DNA of 64,000 bases from Astropecten irregularis (GCA_963971285.1 OZ020246.1:12569217-12633216), one strand, 5' to 3'; shown: positions 1 to 14,603, counted from the first letter of the stretch. The notes: a model not told the origin generated them from the letters alone. Made by a program: numbers and translations.

Positions 1-3000
1 CAAAAAAATGCCAATCAACTTGTCATGGAAGGATTTTTGTGTAATTTGAGGCCATTTTGTTTGTGACTGAAACTTCAAAAATGTTATGTGGTCCCCCACA
101 TGAGTTTTTCCGATTTTTGCCCCAAAACTGACTTTTTTCAGAAATGCGCGCTATCTTCCTCATAGGTCGCTATGACTACCAGGAGCCATTTCGAACAAAA
201 AAATGCCAATCAACTTGTCATGGAAGGATTTTTGTGTAATTTGAGGCCATTTTCTTCGTGACTGAAACTTCAAAAATTTTATGTGGTCCCCCACATGAGT
301 TTTTTCGATTTTTGCCCAAAAACTGACTTTTTTCAGAAATGCGCGCTATCTTCCTCATAGGTCGCTATGACTACCAGGAGCCATTTCGAACAAAAAAATG
401 CCAATCAACTTGTCATGGAAGGATTTTTGTGTAATTTGAGGCCATTTTGTTTGTGACTGAAACTTCAAAAATTTTATGTGGTCCCCCACATGAGTTTTTT
501 CGATTTTTGCCCAAAAACTGACTTTTTTCAGAAATGCGCGCTATCTTCCTCATAGGTCGCTATGACTACCAGGAGCCATTTCGAACAAAAAATGCCAATC
601 AACTTGTCAACTTGTCATGGAAGGATTTTTGTGTAATTTGAGGCCATTTTGTTTGTGACTGAAACTTCAAAAATTTTATGTGGTCCCCCACATGAGTTTT
701 TTCGATTTTTGCCCCAAAACTGACTTTTTTCAGAAATGCGCGCTATCTTCCTCATAGGTCGCTATGACTACCAGGAACCATTTCGAACAAAAAAATGCCA
801 ATCAACTTGTCATGGAAGGATTTTTGTGTAATTTGAGGCCATTTTGTTTGTGACTGAAACTTCAAAAATGTTATGTGGTCCCCCACATGAGTTTTTCCGA
901 TTTTTGCCCCAAAACTGACTTTTTTCAGAAATGCGCGCTATCTTCCTCATAGGTCGCTATGACTACCAGGAGCCATTTCGAACAAAAAAATGCCAATCAA
1001 CTTGTCATGGAAGGATTTTTGTGTAATTTGAGGCCATTTTCTTCGTGACTGAAACTTCAAAAATTTTATGTGGTCCCCCACATGAGTTTTTTCGATTTTT
1101 GCCCCAAAACTGACTTTTTTCAGAAATGCACGCTATCTTCCTCATAGGTCGCTATGACTACCAGGAGCCATTTCGAACAAAAAAATGCCAATCAACTTGT
1201 CATGGAAGGATTTTTGTGTAATTTGAGGCCATTTTCTTCGTGACTGAAACTTCAAAAATTTTATGTGGTCCCCCACATGAGTTTTTTCGATTTTTGCCCC
1301 AAAACTGACTTTTTTCAGAAATGCACGCTATCTTCCTCATAGGTCGCTATGACTACCAGGAGCCATTTCGAACAAAAAAATGCCAATCAACTTGTCATGG
1401 AAGGATTTTTGTGTAATTTGAGGCCATTTTCTTCGTGACTGAAACTTCAAAAATTTTATGTGGTCCCCCACATTAGTTTTTTCGATTTTTGCCCAAAAAC
1501 TGACTTTTTTCAGAAATGCACGCTATCTTCCTCATAGGTCGCTATGACTACCAGGAACCATTTCGAACAAAAAATGGCAAATCAACTTGTCATGGAAGGA
1601 TTTTTGTGTAATTTGAGGCCATTTTGTTTGTGACTGAAACTTCAAAAATTTTATGTGGTCCCCCACATGAGTTTTTTCGATTTTTGCCCCAAAACTGACT
1701 TTTTTCAGAAATGCGCGCTATCTTCCTCATAGGTCGCTACGACTACCAGGAGCCATTTCGAACAAAAAAATGCCAATCAACTTGTCATGGAAGGATTTTT
1801 GTGTAATTTGAGGCCATTTTCTTCGTGACTGAAACTTCAAAAATTTTATGTGGTCCCCCACATGAGTTTTTTCGATTTTTGCCCCAAAACTGACTTTTTT
1901 CAGAAATGCGCGCTATCTTCCTCATAGGTCGCTATGACTACCAGGAACCATTTCGAACAAAAAAATGCCAATCAACTTGTCATGGAAGGATTTTTGTGTA
2001 ATTTGAGGCCATTTTGTTTGTGACTGAAACTTCAAAAATGTTATGTGGTCCCCCACATGAGTTTTTCCGATTTTTGCCCCAAAACTGACTTTTTTCAGAA
2101 ATGCGCGCTATCTTCCTCATAGGTCGCTATGACTACCAGGAGCCATTTCGAACAAAAAAATGCCAATCAACTTGTCATGGAAGGATTTTTGTGTAATTTG
2201 AGGCCATTTTCTTCGTGACTGAAACTTCAAAAATTTTATGTGGTCCCCCACATGAGTTTTTTCGATTTTTGCCCCAAAACTGACTTTTTTCAGAAATGCA
2301 CGCTATCTTCCTCATAGGTCGCTATGACTACCAGGAGCCATTTCGAACAAAAAAATGCCAATCAACTTGTCATGGAAGGATTTTTGTGTAATTTGAGGCC
2401 ATTTTCTTCGTGACTGAAACTTCAAAAATTTTATGTGGTCCCCCACATTAGTTTTTTCGATTTTTGCCCCAAAACTGACTTTTTTCAGAAATGCGCGCTA
2501 TCTTCCTCATAGGTCGCTATGACTACCAGGAGCCATTTCGAACAAAAAAATGCCAATCAACTTGTCATGGAAGGATTTTTGTGTAATTTGAGGCCATTTT
2601 GTTCGTGACTGAAACTTCAAAAATTTTATGTGGTCCCCCACATGAGTTTTTTCGATTTTTGCCCAAAAACTGACTTTTTTCAGAAATGCACGCTATCTTC
2701 CTCATAGGTCGCTACGACTACCAGGAGCCATTTCGAACAAAAAAATGCCAATCAACTTGTCATGGAAGGATTTTTGTGTAATTTGAGGCCATTTTGTTCG
2801 TGACTGAAACTTCAAAAATTTTATGTGGTCCCCCACATGAGTTTTTTCGATTTTTGCCCAAAAACTGACTTTTTTCAGAAATGCGCGCTATCTTCCTCAT
2901 AGGTCGCTATGACTACCAGGAGCCATTTCGAACAAAAAAATGCCAATCAACTTGTCATGGAAGGATTTTTGTGTAATTTGAGGCCATTTTCTTCGTGACT

Positions 3001-6000
3001 GAAACTTCAAACATTTTATGTGGTCCCCCACATGAGTTTTTTCGATTTTTGCCCCAAAACTGACTTTTTTCAGAAATGCGCGCTATCTTCCTCATAGGTC
3101 GCTATGACTACCAGGAGCCATTTCGAACAAAAAAATGCCAATCAACTTGTCATGGAAGGATTTTTGTGTAATTTGAGGCCATTTTCTTCGTGACTGAAAC
3201 TTCAAAAATTTTATGTGGTCCCCCACATGAGTTTTTTCGATTTTTGCCCCAAAACTGACTTTTTTCAGAAATGCGCGCTATCTTCCTCATAGGTCGCTAC
3301 GACTACCAGGAGCCATTTCAAACAAAAAAATGCCAATCAACTTGTCATGGAAGGATTTTTGTGTAATTTGAGGCCATTTTGTTTGTGACTGAAACTTCAA
3401 AAATTTTATGTGGTCCCCCACATGAGTTTTTTCGATTTTTGCCCAAAAACTGACTTTTTTCAGAAATGCGCGCTATCTTCCTCATAGGTCGCTATGACTA
3501 CCAGGAGCCATTTCGAACAAAAAATGCCAATCAACTTGTCAACTTGTCATGGAAGGATTTTTGTGTAATTTGAGGCCATTTTGTTTGTGACTGAAACTTC
3601 AAAAATTTTATGTGGTCCCCCACATGAGTTTTTTCGATTTTTGCCCCAAAACTGACTTTTTTCAGAAATGCGCGCTATCTCTCTCATAGGTCGCTATGAC
3701 TACCAGGAGCCATTTCGAACAAAAAAATGCCAATCAACTTGTCAACTTGTCATGGAAGGATTTTTGTGTAATTTGAGGCCATTTTGTTTGTGACTGAAAC
3801 TTCAAAAATTTTATGTGGTCCCCCACATGAGTTTTTTTCGATTTTTGCCCAAAAACTGACTTTTTTCAGAAATGCGCGCTATCTTCCTCATAGGTCGCTA
3901 TGACTACCAGGAGCCATTTCGAACAAAAAAATGCCAATCAACTTGTCATGGAAGGATTTTTGTGTAATTTGAGGCCATTTTGTTTGTGACTGAAACTTCA
4001 AAAATTTTATGTGGTCCCCCGCATGAGTTTTTTCGATTTTTGCCCAAAAACTGACTTTTTTCAGAAATGCACGCTATCTTCCTCATAGGTCGCTATGACT
4101 ACCAGGAACCATTTCGAACAAAAAATTGCCAATCAACTTGTCATGGAAGGATTTTTGTGTAATTTGAGGCCATTTTGTTTGTGACTGAAACTTCAAAAAT
4201 TTTATGTGGTCCCCCACATGAGTTTTTTTCGATTTTTGCCCCAAAACTGACTTTTTTCAGAAATGCGCGCTATCTTCCTCATAGGTCGCTACGACTACCA
4301 GGAGCCATTTCGAACAAAAAAATGCCAATCAACTTGTCATGGAAGGATTTTTGTGTAATTTGAGGCCATTTTCTTCGTGACTGAAACTTCAAAAATTTTA
4401 TGTGGTCCCCCACATGAGTTTTTTCGATTTTTGCCCCAAAACTGACTTTTTTCAGAAATGCGCGCTATCTTCCTCATAGGTCGCTATGACTACCAGGAAC
4501 CATTTCGAACAAAAAAATGCCAATCAACTTGTCATGGAAGGATTTTTGTGTAATTTGAGGCCATTTTGTTTGTGACTGAAACTTCAAAAATTTTATGTGG
4601 TCCCCCACATGAGTTTTTCCGATTTTTGCCCCAAAACTGACTTTTTTCAGAAATGCGCGCTATCTTCCTCATAGGTCGCTATGACTACCAGGAGCCATTT
4701 CGAACAAAAAAATGCCAATCAACTTGTCATGGAAGGATTTTTGTGTAATTTGAGGCCATTTTCTTCGTGACTGAAACTTCAAAAATTTTATGTGGTCCCC
4801 CACATGAGTTTTTTCGATTTTTGCCCCAAAACTGACTTTTTTCAGAAATGCACGCTATCTTCCTCATAGGTCGCTATGACTACCAGGAGCCATTTCGAAC
4901 AAAAAAATGCCAATCAACTTGTCATGGAAGGATTTTTGTGTAATTTGAGGCCATTTTCTTCGTGACTGAAACTTCAAAAATTTTATGTGGTCCCCCACAT
5001 TAGTTTTTTCGATTTTTGCCCCAAAACTGACTTTTTTCAGAAATGCGCGCTATCTTCCTCATAGGTCGCTATGACTACCAGGAGCCATTTCGAACAAAAA
5101 AATGCCAATCAACTTGTCATGGAAGGATTTTTGTGTAATTTGAGGCCATTTTCTTCGTGACTGAAACTTCAAAAATTTTATGTGGTCCCCCACATGAGTT
5201 TTTTCGATTTTTGCCCAAAAACTGACTTTTTTCAGAAATGCGCGCTATCTTCCTCATAGGTCGCTATGACTACCAGGAGCCATTTCGAACAAAAAAATGC
5301 CAATCAACTTGTCATGGAAGGATTTTTGTGTAATTTGAGGCCATTTTGTTTGTGACTGAAACTTCAAAAATTTTATGTGGTCCCCCACATGAGTTTTTTC
5401 GATTTTTGCCCAAAAACTGACTTTTTTCAGAAATGCGCGCTATCTTCCTCATAGGTCGCTATGACTACCAGGAGCCATTTCGAACAAAAAATGCCAATCA
5501 ACTTGTCAACTTGTCATGGAAGGATTTTTGTGTAATTTGAGGCCATTTTGTTTGTGACTGAAACTTCAAAAATTTTATGTGGTCCCCCACATGAGTTTTT
5601 TCGATTTTTGCCCCAAAACTGACTTTTTTCAGAAATGCGCGCTATCTTCCTCATAGGTCGCTATGACTACCAGGAGCCATTTCGAACAAAAAAATGCCAA
5701 TCAACTTGTCAACTTGTCATGGAAGGATTTTTGTGTAATTTGAGGCCATTTTGTTCGTGACTGAAACTTCAAAAATTTTATGTGGTCCCCCACATGAGTT
5801 TTTTCGATTTTTGCCCAAAAACTGACTTTTTTCAGAAATGCACGCTATCTTCCTCATAGGTCGCTACGACTACCAGGAGCCATTTCGAACAAAAAAATGC
5901 CAATCAACTTGTCATGGAAGGATTTTTGTGTAATTTGAGGCCATTTTGTTCGTGACTGAAACTTCAAAAATTTTATGTGGTCCCCCGCATGAGTTTTTTC

Positions 6001-9000
6001 GATTTTTGCCCAAAAACTGACTTTTTTCAGAAATGCACGCTATCTTCCTCATAGGTCGCTATGACTACCAGGAACCATTTCGAACAAAAAATGGCAAATC
6101 AACTTGTCATGGAAGGATTTTTGTGTAATTTGAGGCCATTTTGTTTGTGACTGAAACTTCAAAAATTTTATGTGGTCCCCCACATGAGTTTTTTCGATTT
6201 TTGCCCCAAAACTGACTTTTTTCAGAAATGCGCGCTATCTTCCTCATAGGTCGCTACGACTACCAGGAGCCATTTCGAACAAAAAAATGCCAATCAACTT
6301 GTCATGGAAGGATTTTTGTGTAATTTGAGGCCATTTTCTTCGTGACTGAAACTTCAAAAATTTTATGTGGTCCCCCACATGAGTTTTTTCGATTTTTGCC
6401 CCAAAACTGACTTTTTTCAGAAATGCACGCTATCTTCCTCATAGGTCGCTATGACTACCAGGAGCCATTTCGAACAAAAAAATGCCAATCAACTTGTCAT
6501 GGAAGGATTTTTGTGTAATTTGAGGCCATTTTCTTCGTGACTGAAACTTCAAAAATTTTATGTGGTCCCCCACATTAGTTTTTTCGATTTTTGCCCCAAA
6601 ACTGACTTTTTTCAGAAATGCGCGCTATCTTCCTCATAGGTCGCTATGACTACCAGGAGCCATTTCGAACAAAAAAATGCCAATCAACTTGTCATGGAAG
6701 GATTTTTGTGTAATTTGAGGCCATTTTCTTCGTGACTGAAACTTCAAAAATTTTATGTGGTCCCCCACATGAGTTTTTTCGATTTTTGCCCAAAAACTGA
6801 CTTTTTTCAGAAATGCGCGCTATCTTCCTCATAGGTCGCTATGACTACCAGGAGCCATTTCGAACAAAAAAATGCCAATCAACTTGTCATGGAAGGATTT
6901 TTGTGTAATTTGAGGCCATTTTGTTTGTGACTGAAACTTCAAAAATTTTATGTGGTCCCCCACATGAGTTTTTTCGATTTTTGCCCAAAAACTGACTTTT
7001 TTCAGAAATGCGCGCTATCTTCCTCATAGGTCGCTATGACTACCAGGAGCCATTTCGAACAAAAAATGCCAATCAACTTGTCAACTTGTCATGGAAGGAT
7101 TTTTGTGTAATTTGAGGCCATTTTGTTTGTGACTGAAACTTCAAAAATTTTATGTGGTCCCCCACATGAGTTTTTTCGATTTTTGCCCCAAAACTGACTT
7201 TTTTCAGAAATGCGCGCTATCTTCCTCATAGGTCGCTATGACTACCAGGAGCCATTTCGAACAAAAAAATGCCAATCAACTTGTCAACTTGTCATGGAAG
7301 GATTTTTGTGTAATTTGAGGCCATTTTGTTCGTGACTGAAACTTCAAAAATTTTATGTGGTCCCCCACATGAGTTTTTTCGATTTTTGCCCAAAAACTGA
7401 CTTTTTTCAGAAATGCACGCTATCTTCCTCATAGGTCGCTACGACTACCAGGAGCCATTTCGAACAAAAAAATGCCAATCAACTTGTCATGGAAGGATTT
7501 TTGTGTAATTTGAGGCCATTTTGTTCGTGACTGAAACTTCAAAAATTTTATGTGGTCCCCCGCATGAGTTTTTTCGATTTTTGCCCAAAAACTGACTTTT
7601 TTCAGAAATGCACGCTATCTTCCTCATAGGTCGCTATGACTACCAGGAACCATTTCGAACAAAAAATGGCAAATCAACTTGTCATGGAAGGATTTTTGTG
7701 TAATTTGAGGCCATTTTGTTTGTGACTGAAACTTCAAAAATTTTATGTGGTCCCCCACATGAGTTTTTTCGATTTTTGCCCCAAAACTGACTTTTTTCAG
7801 AAATGCGCGCTATCTTCCTCATAGGTCGCTACGACTACCAGGAGCCATTTCGAACAAAAAAATGCCAATCAACTTGTCATGGAAGGATTTTTGTGTAATT
7901 TGAGGCCATTTTCTTCGTGACTGAAACTTCAAAAATTTTATGTGGTCCCCCACATGAGTTTTTTCGATTTTTGCCCCAAAACTGACTTTTTTCAGAAATG
8001 CGCGCTATCTTCCTCATAGGTCGCTATGACTACCAGGAACCATTTCGAACAAAAAAATGCCAATCAACTTGTCATGGAAGGATTTTTGTGTAATTTGAGG
8101 CCATTTTGTTTGTGACTGAAACTTCAAAAATTTTATGTGGTCCCCCACATGAGTTTTTCCGATTTTTGCCCCAAAACTGACTTTTTTCAGAAATGCACGC
8201 TATCTTCCTCATAGGTCGCTATGACTACCAGGAACCATTTCGAACAAAAAATGGCAAATCAACTTGTCATGGAAGGATTTTTGTGTAATTTGAGGCCATT
8301 TTGTTTGTGACTGAAACTTCAAAAATTTTATGTGGTCCCCCACATGAGTTTTTTCGATTTTTGCCCCAAAACTGACTTTTTTCAGAAATGCACGCTATCT
8401 TCCTCATAGGTCGCTATGACTACCAGGAGCCATTTCGAACAAAAAAATGCCAATCAACTTGTCATGGAAGGATTTTTGTGTAATTTGAGGCCATTTTGTT
8501 TGTGACTGAAACTTCAAAAATTTTATGTGGTCCCCCACATGAGTTTTTTCGATTTTTGCCCAAAAACTGACTTTTTTCAGAAATGCGCGCTATCTTCCTC
8601 ATAGGTCGCTATGACTACCAGGAGCCATTTCGAACAAAAAATGCCAATCAACTTGTCAACTTGTCATGGAAGGATTTTTGTGTAATTTGAGGCCATTTTG
8701 TTTGTGACTGAAACTTCAAAAATTTTATGTGGTCCCCCACATGAGTTTTTTCGATTTTTGCCCCAAAACTGACTTTTTTCAGAAATGCGCGCTATCTTCC
8801 TCATAGGTCGCTATGACTACCAGGAGCCATTTCGAACAAAAAAATGCCAATCAACTTGTCAACTTGTCATGGAAGGATTTTTGTGTAATTTGAGGCCATT
8901 TTGTTCGTGACTGAAACTTCAAAAATTTTATGTGGTCCCCCACATGAGTTTTTTCGATTTTTGCCCAAAAACTGACTTTTTTCAGAAATGCACGCTATCT

Positions 9001-12000
9001 TCCTCATAGGTCGCTACGACTACCAGGAGCCATTTCGAACAAAAAAATGCCAATCAACTTGTCATGGAAGGATTTTTGTGTAATTTGAGGCCATTTTGTT
9101 CGTGACTGAAACTTCAAAAATTTTATGTGGTCCCCCGCATGAGTTTTTTCGATTTTTGCCCAAAAACTGACTTTTTTCAGAAATGCACGCTATCTTCCTC
9201 ATAGGTCGCTATGACTACCAGGAACCATTTCGAACAAAAAATGGCAAATCAACTTGTCATGGAAGGATTTTTGTGTAATTTGAGGCCATTTTGTTTGTGA
9301 CTGAAACTTCAAAAATTTTATGTGGTCCCCCACATGAGTTTTTTCGATTTTTGCCCCAAAACTGACTTTTTTCAGAAATGCGCGCTATCTTCCTCATAGG
9401 TCGCTACGACTACCAGGAGCCATTTCGAACAAAAAAATGCCAATCAACTTGTCATGGAAGGATTTTTGTGTAATTTGAGGCCATTTTCTTCGTGACTGAA
9501 ACTTCAAAAATTTTATGTGGTCCCCCACATGAGTTTTTTCGATTTTTGCCCCAAAACTGACTTTTTTCAGAAATGCGCGCTATCTTCCTCATAGGTCGCT
9601 ATGACTACCAGGAACCATTTCGAACAAAAAAATGCCAATCAACTTGTCATGGAAGGATTTTTGTGTAATTTGAGGCCATTTTGTTTGTGACTGAAACTTC
9701 AAAAATTTTATGTGGTCCCCCACATGAGTTTTTCCGATTTTTGCCCCAAAACTGACTTTTTTCAGAAATGCGCGCTATCTTCCTCATAGGTCGCTATGAC
9801 TACCAGGAGCCATTTCGAACAAAAAAATGCCAATCAACTTGTCATGGAAGGATTTTTGTGTAATTTGAGGCCATTTTCTTCGTGACTGAAACTTCAAAAA
9901 TTTTATGTGGTCCCCCACATGAGTTTTTTCGATTTTTGCCCCAAAACTGACTTTTTTCAGAAATGCACGCTATCTTCCTCATAGGTCGCTATGACTACCA
10001 GGAGCCATTTCGAACAAAAAAATGCCAATCAACTTGTCATGGAAGGATTTTTGTGTAATTTGAGGCCATTTTCTTCGTGACTGAAACTTCAAAAATTTTA
10101 TGTGGTCCCCCACATTAGTTTTTTCGATTTTTGCCCCAAAACTGACTTTTTTCAGAAATGCGCGCTATCTTCCTCATAGGTCGCTATGACTACCAGGAGC
10201 CATTTCGAACAAAAAAATGCCAATCAACTTGTCATGGAAGGATTTTTGTGTAATTTGAGGCCATTTTCTTCGTGACTGAAACTTCAAAAATTTTATGTGG
10301 TCCCCCACATGAGTTTTTTCGATTTTTGCCCAAAAACTGACTTTTTTCAGAAATGCGCGCTATCTTCCTCATAGGTCGCTATGACTACCAGGAGCCATTT
10401 CGAACAAAAAAATGCCAATCAACTTGTCATGGAAGGATTTTTGTGTAATTTGAGGCCATTTTGTTTGTGACTGAAACTTCAAAAATTTTATGTGGTCCCC
10501 CACATGAGTTTTTTCGATTTTTGCCCAAAAACTGACTTTTTTCAGAAATGCGCGCTATCTTCCTCATAGGTCGCTATGACTACCAGGAGCCATTTCGAAC
10601 AAAAAATGCCAATCAACTTGTCAACTTGTCATGGAAGGATTTTTGTGTAATTTGAGGCCATTTTGTTTGTGACTGAAACTTCAAAAATTTTATGTGGTCC
10701 CCCACATGAGTTTTTTCGATTTTTGCCCCAAAACTGACTTTTTTCAGAAATGCGCGCTATCTTCCTCATAGGTCGCTATGACTACCAGGAGCCATTTCGA
10801 ACAAAAAAATGCCAATCAACTTGTCAACTTGTCATGGAAGGATTTTTGTGTAATTTGAGGCCATTTTGTTCGTGACTGAAACTTCAAAAATTTTATGTGG
10901 TCCCCCACATGAGTTTTTTCGATTTTTGCCCAAAAACTGACTTTTTTCAGAAATGCACGCTATCTTCCTCATAGGTCGCTACGACTACCAGGAGCCATTT
11001 CGAACAAAAAAATGCCAATCAACTTGTCATGGAAGGATTTTTGTGTAATTTGAGGCCATTTTGTTCGTGACTGAAACTTCAAAAATTTTATGTGGTCCCC
11101 CGCATGAGTTTTTTCGATTTTTGCCCAAAAACTGACTTTTTTCAGAAATGCACGCTATCTTCCTCATAGGTCGCTATGACTACCAGGAACCATTTCGAAC
11201 AAAAAATGGCAAATCAACTTGTCATGGAAGGATTTTTGTGTAATTTGAGGCCATTTTGTTTGTGACTGAAACTTCAAAAATTTTATGTGGTCCCCCACAT
11301 GAGTTTTTTCGATTTTTGCCCCAAAACTGACTTTTTTCAGAAATGCGCGCTATCTTCCTCATAGGTCGCTACGACTACCAGGAGCCATTTCGAACAAAAA
11401 AATGCCAATCAACTTGTCATGGAAGGATTTTTGTGTAATTTGAGGCCATTTTCTTCGTGACTGAAACTTCAAAAATTTTATGTGGTCCCCCACATGAGTT
11501 TTTTCGATTTTTGCCCCAAAACTGACTTTTTTCAGAAATGCGCGCTATCTTCCTCATAGGTCGCTATGACTACCAGGAACCATTTCGAACAAAAAAATGC
11601 CAATCAACTTGTCATGGAAGGATTTTTGTGTAATTTGAGGCCATTTTGTTTGTGACTGAAACTTCAAAAATTTTATGTGGTCCCCCACATGAGTTTTTCC
11701 GATTTTTGCCCCAAAACTGACTTTTTTCAGAAATGCGCGCTATCTTCCTCATAGGTCGCTATGACTACCAGGAGCCATTTCGAACAAAAAAATGCCAATC
11801 AACTTGTCATGGAAGGATTTTTGTGTAATTTGAGGCCATTTTCTTCGTGACTGAAACTTCAAAAATTTTATGTGGTCCCCCACATGAGTTTTTTCGATTT
11901 TTGCCCCAAAACTGACTTTTTTCAGAAATGCACGCTATCTTCCTCATAGGTCGCTATGACTACCAGGAGCCATTTCGAACAAAAAAATGCCAATCAACTT

Positions 12001-13400
12001 GTCATGGAAGGATTTTTGTGTAATTTGAGGCCATTTTCTTCGTGACTGAAACTTCAAAAATTTTATGTGGTCCCCCACATTAGTTTTTTCGATTTTTGCC
12101 CCAAAACTGACTTTTTTCAGAAATGCGCGCTATCTTCCTCATAGGTCGCTATGACTACCAGGAGCCATTTCGAACAAAAAAATGCCAATCAACTTGTCAT
12201 GGAAGGATTTTTGTGTAATTTGAGGCCATTTTCTTCGTGACTGAAACTTCAAAAATTTTATGTGGTCCCCCACATGAGTTTTTTCGATTTTTGCCCAAAA
12301 ACTGACTTTTTTCAGAAATGCGCGCTATCTTCCTCATAGGTCGCTATGACTACCAGGAGCCATTTCGAACAAAAAAATGCCAATCAACTTGTCATGGAAG
12401 GATTTTTGTGTAATTTGAGGCCATTTTGTTTGTGACTGAAACTTCAAAAATTTTATGTGGTCCCCCACATGAGTTTTTTCGATTTTTGCCCCAAAACTGA
12501 CTTTTTTCAGAAATGCGCGCTATCTTCCTCATAGGTCGCTATGACTACCAGGAGCCATTTCGAACAAAAAATGCCAATCAACTTGTCAACTTGTCATGGA
12601 AGGATTTTTGTGTAATTTGAGGCCATTTTGTTTGTGACTGAAACTTCAAAAATTTTATGTGGTCCCCCACATGAGTTTTTTCGATTTTTGCCCCAAAACT
12701 GACTTTTTTCAGAAATGCGCGCTATCTTCCTCATAGGTCGCTATGACTACCAGGAGCCATTTCGAACAAAAAAATGCCAATCAACTTGTCAACTTGTCAT
12801 GGAAGGATTTTTGTGTAATTTGAGGCCATTTTGTTCGTGACTGAAACTTCAAAAATTTTATGTGGTCCCCCACATGAGTTTTTTCGATTTTTGCCCAAAA
12901 ACTGACTTTTTTCAGAAATGCACGCTATCTTCCTCATAGGTCGCTACGACTACCAGGAGCCATTTCGAACAAAAAAATGCCAATCAACTTGTCATGGAAG
13001 GATTTTTGTGTAATTTGAGGCCATTTTGTTCGTGACTGAAACTTCAAAAATTTTAGGTGGTCCCCCACATGAGTTTTTTCGATTTTTGCCCAAAAACTGA
13101 CTTTTTTCAGAAATGCACGCTATCTTCCTCATAGGTCGCTATGACTACCAGGAACCATTTCGAACAAAAAAATGCCAATCAACTTGTCATGCAAGGATTT
13201 TTGTGTAATTTGAGGCCATTTTGTTCGTGACTGAAACTTTAAAAATTGTATGTGGTACCCCACATGAGTTTTTTAGTTTTTTGCCCCAAAACTGACTTTT
13301 TTCAGAAATGCGCGCTATCTTCCTCATAGGTCGCTATGACTACCAGGAACCATTTCGAACTAAAAAATGCCAATCAACTTGTCATGGAAGGATTTTTGTG
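1..13400. repeat. 195-bp satellite array, first block (about 69 monomers)
   Basis: A 195-bp unit repeats head to tail; the sequence ATGCCAATCAACTTG recurs at 8, 203 and 398. Monomers are nearly identical and differ at diagnostic sites: GTTTGTG/CTTCGTG/GTTCGTG, CACATGAG/CACATTAG/CGCATGAG, GCGCGC/GCACGC, and a 10-bp duplication of CAACTTGT. Variants recur at larger intervals: ATGGCAAATC at 1575, 6091, 7666, 8251, 9241 and 11206, and CCCGCATGAG near 4017, 5985, 7559, 9135 and 11100. This gives higher-order spacings of about 1575 and 1965 bp. The array ends inside a monomer at 13400. The short open frames in it are by-products and I see no gene. Confidence 0.98.
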
Positions 13401-13525
13401 AGTGTCTGTCTGCCTCTAGTGATCATCATGAGTCAAGTATTGCCACTCAAGTGAGTGTCTGTCTCCTTCTAGTAATCATCGTGAGTCAGGTATTGCCACT
13501 CAAGTGAATGTCTGTCTTTCTCTAG
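13401..13525. repeat. 53-bp minisatellite, about 2.4 units
   Basis: The units run GTGAGTGTCTGTCT, then CTAGTRATCATCRTGAGTCA, then GTATTGCCACTCAA. The same unit recurs throughout both HMBS-exon arrays. Most of it equals the inner part of the terminal inverted repeat of the 550/790-bp elements, so the minisatellite probably arose from an element end. Confidence 0.9.
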
Positions 13526-13812
13526 TGATCATTCATCTCATTTATTTATGTGCACTTTATAGACTCCCCACTCTTGAAAATAGAAGACGTGTTAACATGG
13601 TTAATTATTGCATTTTCTTATATAAGTATTTTTATAATCATTTCACCAACATAGATGCAAACCCTTACTGTTTATATGCTCCTGTGCGGCGGACAAGGCA
13701 TGCCGTACCTGTGATATACCATCTGACCCATCCAGTCCTTTTATGGGCCTTCTGCATTGAGAATCTACAATCCATTTTGTTTCATTCATTTTTGTCTTTC
13801 TTTATTTGACAG

Positions 13813-13996
13813 TTACAATGGACAGAAACGTTGACACGATTCAGGTTCAGCTACCTTCAAATATCAGGATAACCAGCCTGTTCACCTATGAACTGGAGAG
13901 GGCGCTAGTTGCTGACAAGCTTGATATGATCATCCATTCGTTAAAGGATTTGCCATCTGTGTTACATGAGGGAACGTCAATCTGAACCATATGCAG
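13813..13996 (+). pseudogene. HMBS exon copy 1 (stop-bearing)
   Basis: This is one exon resembling hydroxymethylbilane synthase (porphobilinogen deaminase), the cytosolic heme-pathway enzyme that joins four porphobilinogens. It has acceptor TTTGACAG and donor GTAAGG. The reading frame gives LFTYELERAL, then IIHSLKDLP, then LHEGTSI, an in-frame TGA, and TIC at the donor. Human HMBS has LFTKELEHAL, VVHSLKDLP and TIGAIC, so the TGA sits where the family has Gly. The family's Lys-Asp pair in HSLKD is kept. This copy differs from the others by K to R near the start (GACAGAAAC) and by ATATGCAG at the donor. No other HMBS exon is seen in the window. Confidence 0.82.
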
Positions 13997-14053
13997 GTAA
14001 GGATGTTTCCATATCAACATCTGCATGTATGATTTACAGCGGTTGCTAATGGG

Positions 14054-14603
14054 GTTGCCGTAGACAGTGTCTGTCTCCCTCTAGTAATCATGATGAGTCA
14101 GGTATTGCCACTCAAGTGAGTGTCTGTCTCCTTCTAGTAATCATCGTGAGTCAGGTATTGCCAACTGATCTTTACAAAAGATCTAATCTGACATCGGACT
14201 TGCTTGAAATATATCAAAATTTCGCATTATCATCACGGGTCAAAAAGTGGATGTTTTCACCAGGTCCGGACCTGATAGCCAGCGGGCAGTTTTCAACACT
14301 GGTAGCCAGGGGTCCTGGGTGCGAGACCCGAAACGGCATAATGTTTTTTTCCGACACCAAAAAATCTAATCTGACATCAGATTGGTTGCTATGTCCGTTT
14401 GTTTGTAGGCCTACTTGTTCTCCAGTGTCATAAGTTTACCTATCTGAAACCAAAATCTGAATTGGGTCGACCTAAAGTCGCTCCTGATCTATTGAGTTCA
14501 ATGACAATGCTGGGACGCCTGTCTGAAACGGGGGTTATAAATTGAGTGCCAATACCTGACTCATCATGATCACTAGAGGGAGACAGACATTGTCTATGGC
14601 AAC
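14054..14603. mobile_element. Inverted-repeat element, 550-bp class, copy 1
   Basis: Both ends carry an approximately 62-bp inverted repeat (GTTGCCATAGACA, then GTCTGTCTCCCTCTAG, then GAGTCAGGTATTGCCACTCA). The inside has one module with the palindrome GGTCCGGACC and the box-B-like GTGCGAGACCC, then a unique tail ending GTCGACCTAAAGTCGCTCC. No transposase frame is seen, so it would be non-autonomous. Twelve copies occur in the window in only two sizes, 550 and 790 bp. Confidence 0.85.

Noticed and set aside
13504-13809. Hydrophobic ~100-codon frame upstream of each HMBS exon copy
   Set aside because: It lies in the HMBS intron and ends at the acceptor. The composition reflects T-rich intron sequence, and copies differ in length by point changes.
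13970-13990. TGA in the HMBS exon as selenocysteine or recoding
   Set aside because: The family has Gly there, no Cys or Sec homolog is known at this place, and no SECIS-like structure was seen. A simple stop is more likely.
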